This document shows, one piece after another, positions 50,940-64,000 of a stretch of 64,000 nucleotides of DNA. Position numbers and translations under genes: made by a program. The first letter of the stretch is position 1. Every line of letters begins with the position of its first letter. The stretch lies in the NCBI GenBank assembly GCA_029204225.1, contig CM055096.1, forward strand, positions 61,298,957-61,362,956. Direction: 5' to 3'. This DNA is from Diphasiastrum complanatum. Lineage: Eukaryota; Streptophyta; Lycopodiopsida; Lycopodiales; Lycopodiaceae. The notes below the pieces were generated by a model, which searched no databases, was not told the DNA's origin, and saw only the letters and a program-made list of their open reading frames with translations.

Positions 50940-51157
50940 ACAATGTACAGGAAGCTGTTTGGTTAAGACAGTTGCTTGCAGAGATTGGACTTCAGCATGA
51001 TTCTGGGAGTTCTATATTTTGTTGATAGCCAGAGTGGCATACAGCTTGTCGGATAGCTGATGTTCTTATGAAGCCCTTGAGTAAGGACAAGTTTGAGGAA
51101 CTTAGAGATAAGCTTTTTGTTTATCACATTGAGTATAGACTTAAGCTTTAGGGAGAG
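50940..51157 (+). pseudogene. Ty1/copia RNase H C-terminal relic and polypurine tract
   Basis: EAVWLRQLLAEIGLQHDSGS runs, after an internal deletion, into RIADVLMKPLSKDKFEELRD and KLFVYH. TTTAGGGAGAG then precedes TGTTAGAATTG at 51158, the presumed 3' LTR start. Confidence 0.75.
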
Positions 51158-51450
51158 TGTTAGAATTGAAAGCTTAAGTCCGTCATGTCGGTATAGTACT
51201 CTCTAATCTTGATTGTGTACACACGTTTTAGCGCTAGGAGCAATGTGTCATGCATGTGGTCATGCATGTGCTACATAATGGCACAGGCGTCAGGACTTGG
51301 TCCCGTCGACGGCAGCCTTGCCATGCAGGACTACCTTAAAGAGAAATCAATATGTATATGTGTATGTGTTTAAAGTCGGTCGTGGCTTTTGTGCTCACGT
51401 TCTTTGATAGCATAACTGCACATAGATAAGATCATGTCACGAACTACCCA
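51158..51450 (+). repeat. Probable copia 3' LTR start
   Basis: Begins TGTTAGAATTGAAAGC after the polypurine tract. The end was not located and the length is uncertain. Confidence 0.45.
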
Positions 51451-53960
<2,510 letters not shown>

Positions 53961-54341
53961 AACTTGCTACTACACAACGGTAATCACAGCAAGTTGTAAG
54001 CATCCATTCCTAATCGTAAAGCACAACATACAACCTTCATGATTGACTCATGACCCTCCATCTATCACTGCGGCCTCTCGATCAAAATGTTTATGTTGAA
54101 TCAGCAAGGTGATGTTCCTTAGTTCACTCTTCTAGGTAGCCTCTACATTGAGTACTTCATTTGATTTTTTAAGTCCGACATAATATAGTGGTTCTCGTTG
54201 GACTTTTGGTTCAGTCTTGTTCAGTCTTTTAGCTAATATTTCTTTGGCTTAAGGCACCAACTTAAAAAAATCCCAATGTAATATCCATCTTGTTGGACAT
54301 AATATTCATGATCAGTTCTGTTTGTGACATCTCTGGTTCTG

Positions 54342-56075
54342 TCATCTTATATGGATCTTCGTGATGATGCAATTGGGTATTGACATCAGTACGTTGATAT
54401 GATCAAGTAAATTCATTGGTGGAACATGTACAAAACGAACTTCCGCTGCAGCTCTAGCATTTTCCAAGGCTTCTTCCTCTTGTAAGTCTTTGTTCCATTG
54501 CCTCATATTGTGGTATTTCTTCTTCTCAGAGTTGAGATTTGGATAGAGTCCAGATATGGTAGGTAGATTAGTGGATGGTACAAATTCTGTAGGTGGTGGT
54601 TCAATAGCAATTTCTTTCTGTTTCTGAGCTCTTGTGACAACCATAACTGGTGCAGATGGTTCAATGGATTTTCTTGAAACAGGACAAATTGTTGGTCTTG
54701 GTTTGACCGTAATCATGTTCAATGGAGCAATTACAAGTGGTGGTTTTGGTCTAGCTTGACAATCTTTGTAACAATGTATCCGCATTCTCGACAAAAAGGA
54801 TGAAATTTGTTGTTATTTGGACATTCTATGATTCGATGATTTTCTCCGCATCCAAAGAAAACAAGTGGCATTCTAGCCCATTGTCTAGATTGTTGTTGTT
54901 GCATAGCAACATAGATAGCATATTGCTCTGGAGGTCCAGTGTCTTGTTTTGTATTGTAATTCCAAAGTTTGTGGCTACTTGAGGCTTATGGATCCATCAT
55001 ATTTGCATGAGGAGCTTGTTGTCCTGGAGAGGCAGGCAGAGCTAGTGGTTCTGGAAATCCAAGGCCGTGGATCTTACCATATGGTGCTTTCCATCTGGGA
55101 CTTTCTTGATAATCATACTTAGAATATCGTTGCTGGATAATCCGAGGATTAAACGAACAAAAAATAGTCTCATGTCCAGTTGAATTACACAAATGACAAT
55201 AAGTCTTGATCATTCATCTCTTCATTGTTGAACACTCGTTCATGGTATGATTTTCAGCATAGATCACACACCAAACATTTTCCCTCCTAGGAAACAATTT
55301 GACCATCTTCTCTCCTCCTTTGTCGATCTTAGCATGTTCTTCTTCCAACGCTTTCAACTTTGAATCAAACTGCAATTGAATCTTATCCAACTACAAATGT
55401 TGCTTCAGGCCAATTTTTTTAAACTCATCCATCAACAATTCGGCTGTCACATTGATGTTTGTAGATGCAATAGTAGTGGCCGTTTGCCCAGCTGTGTACA
55501 ACAACTTTTCCACATTTGGCTCATCATTTGAATCTTCATCTTCTTCACGAATAGCCTCATCCATTGCTTGCTACAATGTCATATTATTCACGACATTTAA
55601 GCTCACGTCTGATTTGTTTTGGTAACTCGGCCCAAAATCACATAATCAGAGCCTCATCATTCAATAGATCAGGTTCACATTCTGAGCGAAGATGTTTGAT
55701 TCGTTCAATATACTTATGCACCATCTCTTTCTTTCCCATTTCAATTTTACTTAATAGTAGGAAAGGATCGTCCATGAGTTTTTTGGGTTAAAATCTCGTA
55801 ATGAGTGTAGCTTTAACTACTTCCCAGTCAAATCGTTCCGTCAAATCCTGATTGTAGAACCAATCTTAAGCAACACCAGTCAAGGACATAGGAAACAATT
55901 TAAGTTTGTCTTCTAGATTAACTTCACCATAGACTTCACATGATTCAATGAAAATCTTGAGAAATCTAATTGGATCGGATAACCCAGCATACTTTGGCAA
56001 CTCTAGACAAGGAGTTCTTCTGATAATAGGACGAGTTTGAGGTCCATCAAAATCATAGCCTGAAAAGTCATCCAT
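54342..56075 (-). pseudogene. Ty3/gypsy-type gag relic
   Basis: The minus strand begins MDDFSGYDFDGPQ at 56075 and continues with LPKYAGLSDPIRFLKIFIES and DWFYNQDLTERFDWEVV (capsid). A CCHC zinc knuckle CHLCNSTGHETIFC (about 55165-55205) and a second, degraded knuckle (CGENHRIIEC, about 54810-54840) follow. A Pro-rich segment (54342-54794) resembles the gag-protease linker. Multiple stops; no RT found downstream. Confidence 0.7.
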
Positions 56076-58789
56076 TTTTTAAGAATTTTTTCCGAATAAA
56101 TGAAAACTATATAAGGCAATCTTTGCATATGAGATTGGATTTAGGTTTTTCAGAGATTGGATCTAGATTTAAAATTAAATCCTATCTTCGGATATGATCT
56201 GTACCCACTTGATCACTTGATGATTATCAAATTCTAAAATTGGAAAAAAGATCTTGATCAAGCGATCGACACTCTAAAAATGAGACTTTCTCATAAATCA
56301 ATACGAAATCAGCTCAAAATTTGTGATAAATTTGACAGTGCTAGATAAGATAGATCAGAACTCAAAAATGGTATTGGCAAAGGTTCCCTAGGCAAAAGCT
56401 ACATCAATATTTAGCTATGAAGGTTTTGTGTTTATCTAATCATTAGAAGGTCTACAAGATCCATAGTTTTGTCCTTTGAAATCCTAGTTGGTTGGCACGA
56501 CACAATCTCTTTATTGATTTTTTGAAGTTGTTTGTGGGACAATCACTAAGAACCAAAACATAAAAACCATCATGGTTGTCTAGCAAGTTTGCTCCCTTTG
56601 ATCTTGGCTTTATAGATCTCAAAAGGGCTTCAAAATGGTGAAGTTATCACTCTGTTTTGGAAATGGTAACCGTAGCTCGATTTTTTCAAAAACTGATTGC
56701 AAATTTTTCAACTTCCATTTAAAAACCCGAAAAATAGTAGCGTGTGTTAAGTTATATCCCAGGTATTGTCATCCGTTCACCATTATCAAGAGAACAGATG
56801 AATTTAACTAGTAACCAGAAGTCTCGAACAATAGTAAGACCCTTCCAATTTTCTATATTAGTTAGTTACGAAAGGCCTTAACTAGATTAGATAATCTGGT
56901 AGGGGACAACATTCCAGTCAAATCTTTAGAAACTCGAGAAGTTTCTCATGTACGAGAAAACATTATCGATTTCATAGAAACCTAGACACATAACACTCTA
57001 TATTAAGAATACTTAGTTATGTGGAGGGATTATTATGTTGAGAATGCCACTTGGAGAAGGGGTAGCAACATTATTCACAAATTTATTTTAGATATTGTGA
57101 CATGGATCTATTTTGACTTACATGTGTGAAGTTACTATGAAATGAGCTGAATATAATTAACAATTAGTAAAAAAACAACTAAAACACAAAGTATATCAAG
57201 CTATGATATCAAATACACAATGTAGAAGGCAAAACTTGATGTTTTCTCATTTGTTTCTTGATCAATCCAAGAAAGTACATATAGATCAGCTTGATCTTGG
57301 TTTCTCAACCTTCTCCACTTCATTTATGACCTAGACTTAACATCCCTAACCTCGAAGCTAATTATTCCTTGAACTATGATGAGCCACCAAACTTATGACA
57401 CAAACTCATCTAGATTCCCTACAATATAGGGGGCTTGATTTTGCCCACTAGATTGTTGGATTTTGTGTGGAAGCCACCAACACATCTAGCACCTAGTTGT
57501 AAACTAGAAATGCACTTTAGATAGATTCGGTTCAAGTTGAAAAAGTTAGAATAGAGACTCAATGAATATGACAAAGTGCATTATGCTTCTTTATTGACAA
57601 TGCCTTCGTGATGTGAAGGTAAACAAACTTAGTTCGATTTAGCTATTCAATGTAAACAAAAACAAAATGATTTAGATATGCTAGAAACCAAATACACATG
57701 CTAACAATCGCAATATTCCAAAAATTGATAGAAGACAAAATAATGTGTATAACAAATTTGAATCAAAGGTACATCAACATAAAAAAAATGATTAGATGAG
57801 CTTTTGTCTTGCTCTATGTTGTAGATCGCCTACAGCTCTACCTTGTATTGATTATAGTCTTACGGTTATCTACTAGACGTGAACAAAAACATGCCACTAC
57901 AGCTACAATACGTATAGATAATGACATAATGATCTCGTGCATATAGTTTATTATGTAAACTATTACAACCATGATTAGTGACTAATCTAATATATTTACA
58001 TGATGGATCATGCTTGTAGTCAGTCATGGAAGTAGTTAGAGCCTCTGATCCATTATGATTTTGCAATAGTATAAGTGAAGTTGACGTTTAACCCCACATT
58101 GGACTTGTGAGAAGCTTTAACAACCTTCAGTGTCTACTTGGGTGTGATTGCAACATGATAGATCATGCATAAAAAGCATGCAAAGGCCAATATGAAATGT
58201 TGATTACAATCTCTAATGAATGTCAGGACTTCACAATAATGGCAAGTTTAAGATGACCTATTATTGATATGGCTTTGCATGATGACCATTATATAATGTT
58301 TTGCTAGATTAGGAGACATGACATATAAGTGACATGAATATCTTCTCAAGACAACTTAGATATTATCTTCTGACGAAATGCATGCACATGTTTGTGAAGG
58401 TCCTAGTATACTTCTTGACAATGTAACTTAAGCAACCTACATAATCACAAAACATAGATAACACACACACAAAAGAGGAAAGGAGAAAACCACAAAAGCT
58501 TCACACACATTGTATTATCAAAATGAAAGATATCACTAAATAGTGAATACATTAATCCCTAGCTATTACACTCCTACTGATGGCCTCACTAGGCTTAAAA
58601 TCAACTTGATCCATAATAAGCAATGATAACCAAAGCTAACATATATACAAATACATGGCAATGAGGCATTATTCCTACAATTGTCTTATGTGATAACTAA
58701 TCTATTTTCTTTGACACAAAAGTACACATATTTTTTCAAATTTATTGTTGCTAAGCCCTTCCATGAGTATTTTGGCCGCTAGCTCATTT
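56076..58789. other. Unassigned AT-rich sequence
   Basis: No conserved domains on either strand. Small ORFs (for example 57866-58066, minus) lack motifs. Confidence 0.4.
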
Positions 58790-59930
58790 ATCAGACTTAT
58801 TTAGCTCGAATCTCCTTTCATATGAACGTACAATGGACCTCGACGTATTTGGTATGAGTGTGCAATATAGGCCTTATAACAATTTGAATGCAGCTCTAGT
58901 CATCACAATATATTGTAGCTACATTACCTTGATTCTCTTTGCATATAGCTAGTAGTCATTGATGCCAAGCACATTCACATGCTACATTTATTGTTGTCCT
59001 ATATTTTTCTCTAGTTGATGAGAGAGCAACAATTGGTCACCCCTGGAAATATTGTTGAGCCAAGTGAAAATGCAAAATTTGTGATGAATTTGTGTGTCTT
59101 TATATCACTAGCCCATTTTGCATCATAGTAACCTTGAAGATTGACAATAGTAACTATTTCATGCTCAAGTCCATTGTTGCATATGCCTTTTAAAATCTTG
59201 TAGCATTATCTTAGCCGCATGCCAATGAGATTGTCTTTGATCTCCCATAGATTGACTGATTTTTCCTACAACATAGGAAATGTCTCGTCTAGTGGTGGTT
59301 GTGTAGATGAGAGACTCCACCATCTATTTACAAAGTGTTTCATTTACCTTTTCTTCTATCTCTAATAATGAAAATTTCAAGTTTGTATCCTCGAGATAAT
59401 AACAACTTGTATTTAAGCATACAAAATCATTCAAATAGCTCATAATATATTGTTTGTGATTACAAAATATGTTGTGCTTAATGTCTCGGGTAATTGACCT
59501 AAGTTATTCAGATAAACCTACTTTGACTCTGCCAATTAGACCACAATTGCTTTATATCAAGATCAATTAGACCACAATTTCTTTATATCAAGATCAAATC
59601 ATCATCATACAATACCATGATAAGTATTCCACCTTTATGATGAATGAAACCTATATTTGGATCCATTTTACTTCTCATGTAATTTTCTTGGATTAAGTAC
59701 TCATCAATCTTGGAACACCAAGTTTGAGGAGCTTGCTTTAGTCTATACAAAGCTTTTCTCAACATGCATACATATGATTCCTTGTCTTACTTCAAAAACC
59801 TTGAATTGAAAAACATATATTTTCTCATCTAGCCAACCATTCAAGAAGTGTGAGTTGATGTTCATTTGTTGTAAATCCTATCCATAAGGCATGGCAAGTG
59901 CTATGATTGATCACATCGTGTGCATTTTGG
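58790..59930 (-). pseudogene. Ty1/copia RT-RNase H relic
   Basis: The minus strand reads LRKALYRLKQAPQTWCSKID, MRSKMDPNIGFIHHKGGILI and VLYDDDLILI (59583-59765); the usual YVDD box is YDDD. RNase H remnants IVALSSTREKYRTT and IEVHCTFI-type sequence follow at 58800-59060. Many stops. It is a different family from the relic at 8.3-9.5 kb. Confidence 0.82.
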
Positions 59931-59997
59931 CTATGGAAGTGAAGGTCTCTTCATGATCATTTCCTTCCCTTTGCCATCAATGTTCTGATAAGTGTGA

Positions 59998-60012
59998 GGT
60001 GCTCGGATACCA
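59998..60012 (-). promoter_or_regulatory. Probable copia primer binding site
   Basis: Minus-strand TGGTATCCGAGCACC resembles the initiator tRNA-Met PBS. It lies only about 70 bp upstream of RT sequence, so gag, protease and integrase have been deleted. LTR sequence should follow on the right, ending CA at 60013-60014. Confidence 0.5.
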
Positions 60013-60690
60013 CTGACGAGAATCAAATAAGAAGGGAATTGTGAAACAGTCACGACAACCACAATCCTTTGGCGCTTCGGATGGAGTTCAGATGCGATTG
60101 CTGGACACTACCAGCTGAATCACTCCTACAATCCTCTAGAATGTAGTCAGGCACTGTCGATCTACGTTTATAAAATTAATGCAGCATTCAACATAGTTTC
60201 AACCAAGGTGCAGAATTAAAATGAACAAGGAAACTCAAACATACGAATAACAACCGACGCATTTGCATTCGAGATCATACAACATAAATTGACATGTGCG
60301 CAGAGGCTACAATATCATCTATTAGTTTCCTTCTCTGATTCTTCAAGCACTGCATGCATATCCACACAGTGCGTTGGCGTGAGAGAGATACACTTCTCTC
60401 ACGGATGTATGTCTCGCTTACTAGCAAACTTTGGATCTCTATGGATCCTGATCACATAACTCGTCTCGCATGCAAGCGGACTTGTTGTTTGTATTTTGTC
60501 TTGATTGCTTACTAGCATCAGCTTGCTACATTACACTGTATGTGTATTCTGTTGATCTATATGTCAAGTATCATCCAGTAAGTATAGTCGCTCTATGTAA
60601 ATCTAAGATTAGAGTGATTAAGCATCTACAACTAATCAGGGAATTACAAGAGTGGCAGATTAGCCACGACCTAGGGAGTATCTGCTGATG
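60013..60690. other. Probable copia 5' LTR and unassigned sequence
   Basis: By position this should start with the LTR of the relic at 58.8-60.0 kb. The outer border was not found. A short GTGAGAGA/TCTCTCAC inverted pair is near 60385-60410. Confidence 0.35.
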
Positions 60691-60769
60691 TCATGCCATC
60701 AAATCATATTTCTGTACTTCTGGGTACTTGCGTGATCTTTGCTGGTACTCTTTGGAGCGTGAGGGCAAA

Positions 60770-61025
60770 ACGAGTTTCGCAACATTTTTCGTGTCGCGTC
60801 ATTGGTTTCGTTTCCATCGTTGGTTCCATTTCCATCGTTGGTTTCGTTTTGCTCGTCTGCCTTTCTCTCGTACTGGACTGCAAAAGATTCTCGTGTCAGA
60901 CTGCAAAAGATTCTCGTTCGTGAATCTTTCGTGTTCGCGAACCGTTCGTCTTCGTCTCCTTTGACTTTCATGTTCGCGAAACTTTTCGTGTTTCGTGTCT
61001 CCTGACTTTCGTGTTCGCGAACATC
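60770..61025. repeat. Cluster of short degenerate repeats (TTCGTGTTCGCGAA, CATTTCCATCGTTGG)
   Basis: GTTC-CATTTCCATCGTT-type units occur three times (60805-60845), CTGCAAAAGATTCTCGT twice (60879, 60901), and GTGTTCGCGAA or close variants three times (60938-61020). Both strands are open over much of the block as a by-product. Confidence 0.7.
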
Positions 61026-61119
61026 GTCGTCAGGCTGAGGGCTGGAAGCTAGCAAGGCTTTGTAGTTAGAAACATTTTGTTTCTTTTTTGGGGGAATTAT
61101 TACTAAATAGTACAAAAAG

Positions 61120-62712
61120 ATGAAATACAGACAATATTCTCTTAATTAAAAAAACCTCAAGTCTTTTGAGCCTTTATGATAAATATAAATGCATGTTTTG
61201 GGGCTAATATAAAAAATCATGTATGTCATTAAAGATTTACGTTGTATTAAAAGGATGTTATCAATCTTATACCTATGTGAAGAGCAAGACTAAATCTCAC
61301 TTAAAATTGCATGTGTAGTTGATAGTGTTAAATGTTTTTTGGGAGAAAACATCTAGCTCAAAGAATGCCTTGACAATGAAAAACTTGAAATAAGCAAGTT
61401 AGATGTGAGAAAAAATAATTTGTGATTAATTTTGACAACTAGCATATCTTCCTCCCAAGGGAAATTAGCTCCTTATTAAATGCCAGCTATTTATGCAATT
61501 TTTTTATGTAGAGAATGTTATACCACTATTCTAGATCCGCTCTTTCGCATTAAATTTTTGAAACGACTTTACATTAAAACATTGAGCATCAAATTGTAGC
61601 ATTCATTCATTCAAATTAAATTTGGAGACACACTAAACCCTACAAGTTTGGGTTGACTACTACTAGCTAAAAGTAGGATTATAAGACTTTTGGGTGCACG
61701 TGTGTATGAGACAACATGCCAGGTTAGTTGCCTTACTAGGTACTATCTGCCCTCTATATGCTTTTTGCATAAACAATGGGAGCTAAGTTCCAATAATTCG
61801 TCTTCAATAGTGAGTGATTATGATGCTTTTAAGTTCTTTTTACAAATATTTTGGCATTCTATTGACAATTCTCCACAATTTGAAGCCTTATCATTGGGTA
61901 GAAAAGAATGCATCACAATTTTAAGCTTGTATATTTTACTCCTAGAGAAAGATAACTTTTCTCACTCCAAGAGATACACTAGACAAAGCAAATTGTATGT
62001 GATTTGCTTATGTTTTGGTTTTCCTTTTGTTGTCATAAATATTTAATATAACAAATCTCAAATTGGTGCAGTCGGGGGGCAAGGTGAACAAAATAGGACA
62101 TCATTCAATAAAGTTATTGAATGCATTATAAGTATCGTATGATTGCTCCAACCAAGTACTATTACTAGAATCTATAGTCATAGTGCTTTACACTCATTTT
62201 TGGAACAGTTGGAGCAATTCTTTGTACAATTTAACAATCTCAAGTTTTGTAGAAGAATCTTCTATGAAGATGTTAGAGCATATGAAACACCACTTTTTGT
62301 GCCATTAGTGTCACCAATGACTTACATTATTTTCTTTTTATCCTTATAATTGGAATCTCTCTTCTTATCTTCTTTTTTTTGGGGGGGTGGGTGTGTTGGG
62401 GGCATTGGAAGAACACGTGTCTCTATTTGCCACAATGGATTGGAAGAAAATAGACACAATGATAAACAATGCTAAAATAGAAACTATTCAATGCCCCGTT
62501 ATATGAGCATCTTAAAAAGCAGAATGTGTCATTGCCTATTTTGCTTTCCTCAGCGCTTCCATCGTGCCCACCACCCGTGCTCGTTATGTCACGCCCGCTA
62601 CCTTTGACCTACCTTTGACCGCAGAGTGCCACATGGCTTCTCGAGAGTGGATAAACCAAATCGAAGCGCTGATTACGTTTCATAAAATTCATGTGAAAAA
62701 AAGTCAAAGGTA
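61120..62712. other. Unassigned AT-rich sequence
   Basis: No domain recognised. The plus ORF at 61690-62046 (118 codons) has no motif and poor coding character. Confidence 0.35.
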
Positions 62713-62831
62713 CCCATTACACAATGGAAGGTGCCGGGCAGAAAACATTCTGCCTGGTTCGGCTTTTCAAAATTTTTAGGTGAGCCAGGCAGAACAACCT
62801 CTGTCCGCGGCACCTTCCATAATACGTAATG
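62713..62831. mobile_element. Foldback element or hairpin, about 118 bp
   Basis: The left arm starts CCATTACACAATGGAAGGTG. The right arm is its imperfect reverse complement, ending CACCTTCCATAATACGTAATGG. Inner parts (CTGCCTGGTTCGGC and GAGCCAGGCAGAA) also pair. The whole block folds into one long imperfect hairpin. It is probably a MITE; a microRNA-like precursor is an alternative. Confidence 0.75.
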
Positions 62832-63249
62832 GATTATAGACGACAAATTCTGCTCATGTTTAGGTTACTTATAGAGTACTATGTGTTTATTTGTTTAATG
62901 ACACATGGACAAATGATTCAAGTGCCATTCATTATACTAGTATTTTCACCATGCAAAAACACACATGCCTATTTTGTTGTGTTGAATAAATTGAATCGTA
63001 ATCATACTCGTCAGATGAAAATAAGCCATATATACATATATAAGCCAAGCAACCAGACGTAAGTAATGAAGCAAATGACATGAGGCAATGAGATGCAGAG
63101 AACTTCTTGCTCTTTTCGCTTATCGATGGACGGATGGATGAATGAACAACAGTAGCTGGATGGATAGCTGCTGAGTAAAGAAAGTGTTGCTGATGTTTAT
63201 GAATGAAGCGGTATTATTGCGTGCGAGACATAAGTAGTAGTAGTTTAGG
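62832..63249. other. Unassigned sequence upstream of a possible exon
   Basis: Contains GATGGA/GGATGG-type short repeats near 63125-63160. No gene recognised. Confidence 0.4.
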
Positions 63250-63341
63250 ATGTGGAAGGTTGGGGTTTCAATGGCGCTGCTTGTGAGCGTAATGGCTGTG
63301 AGCCTGGGTGTGTCCATCGGCCGCCTAATCTCGCTTCCCTC
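63250..63341 (+). CDS. Possible first exon of an unknown membrane or secreted protein
   Basis: The ATG at 63250 follows in-frame TAG codons. It encodes MWKVGVSMALLVSVMAVSLG, then VSIGRLISLP, an N-terminal hydrophobic segment like a signal anchor. The frame ends at a consensus donor GTGAGT (63342); without splicing it stops at once. Base composition is more GC-rich than its surroundings. I do not recognise the family and no second exon was found before the window ends. Confidence 0.3.
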
Positions 63342-64000
63342 GTGAGTCTTGTATCTTACTTAAAGGCCTCATTTTCACCTCTCAACAATTTTATCCCAAT
63401 TGTCATAATGCGGTGAACTATTGGCAAATTCGCTATTTGTGTGGTAAATTTTGAAACTATAGCTGAATCGTGGTTGGCATATTTTCCTATGTTTAGCAGA
63501 TTATGCAACCTCATATAACCACAGTTGGCATATTCTGTATTCACATTCTGACCAGAGTTACAAGCTTTAGTATTTGGCACCAGAAGCTATAGTCCAGGGG
63601 TTATGTTCTGCAACCCTATCATTGCTGCTACATTGTAACTTTGCAAGTAGACAATGTACTTCAATCAGGTAAAATAGGAATACATATTTTGAAGCTGATC
63701 GGTTAAATGGAGAAATGAACATTTATTCACTTATACAGTTGAGAGTTCAAAAAAGTAAATCAGATTATTTCAAATCTAGGTTGCACTAAAAGGCATAGTC
63801 CCCATGTATCAACCCTCGATGATAATCTCAAAGAATCAAGGCTCAAAAGGATTTAAACCAATTTGAGAGTATTATCAAAATTTCAAGTATATATTTCTCC
63901 TTGAAACTTTGAGTGCCTTTTAAAACATTCTTTCAAATAGTTTTGCCTTGTCTGAATTCAAAATTCAAATTTAGATGGATTACTAGGAACTATGCTCCAC
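63342..64000. other. Unassigned sequence to the window end
   Basis: If the exon at 63250 is real, this is its first intron. Nothing else recognised. Confidence 0.35.

Noticed and set aside
61690-62046. Plus-strand gene of 118 codons
   Set aside because: AT-rich, low-complexity codon use and no motif; no splice context.

Overview
The window looks like nuclear DNA of a land plant with a large, transposon-filled genome. A fern or another large-genome, non-grass lineage would fit, but the species is an inference. The evidence is a plant-type CCR4-like gene with spliceosomal introns, many decayed Ty1/copia and Ty3/gypsy relics, LINE elements, long (TC)n/(GA)n tracts and very little host coding sequence. 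There are no bacterial-type genes, CRISPR arrays or rRNA genes.

One host gene dominates. A CCR4-like deadenylase of the endonuclease/exonuclease/phosphatase (EEP) fold lies on the minus strand from the ATG at 50278 down to at least 11923. I could place 12 exons with GT/AG borders. They join into 562 codons without a stop. The gene has a 2.7 kb intron 1, a tight cluster of four exons at 46.06-46.97 kb, a single intron of about 28 kb (18047-46059), a 4.3 kb intron, and six exons between 11.9 and 13.7 kb. The last exon, which should carry the conserved S-D-H motif, was not found.

Layout: 0.5-9.5 kb holds relics of gypsy, copia (both strands) and LINE 3' ends. 9.5-11.9 kb is unassigned apart from a 157-bp tandem duplication. 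11.9-18.0 kb holds the 3' exons of the CCR4-like gene. 18-46 kb is the giant intron. It holds a copia relic (19-20.4 kb), a head-to-tail LINE array on the plus strand (20.4-29.85 kb), a copia LTR relic, tail-to-tail LINE ends, a minus-strand LINE (31.0-33.8 kb), a gypsy gag-pol relic (33.9-36.1 kb), a bounded copia element with two LTRs and a 5-bp target duplication (37968-41886), and a LINE/copia junction with a copia 3' LTR (42.6-45.3 kb). 46-50.3 kb holds the 5' exons, with a chromovirus relic in intron 1. 50.3-64 kb holds copia and gypsy relics, a foldback element at 62.7 kb and one possible first exon of another gene at 63.25 kb.

The most unusual items are these. (1) A 351-bp TRIM-like mini-retrotransposon (38606-38956) is nested in the copia element with a perfect GGCTT target duplication. 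Its LTRs each contain a tRNA-shaped sequence with A- and B-box-like elements, comparable in concept to the 5S-RNA-bearing Cassandra elements. (2) The LINE family ends in a conserved short hairpin with a compensatory base-pair change, then ATTAATA and a (TC)n tail, and new copies sit directly on the (TC)n tails of older ones. (3) The ORF2 C-terminus of the same LINEs carries repeated I-T-(S/D)-F-F motifs, two of them perfect PCNA-binding (PIP) consensus matches. (4) The CCR4-like gene remains in frame across 38 kb although its giant intron carries most of these elements.
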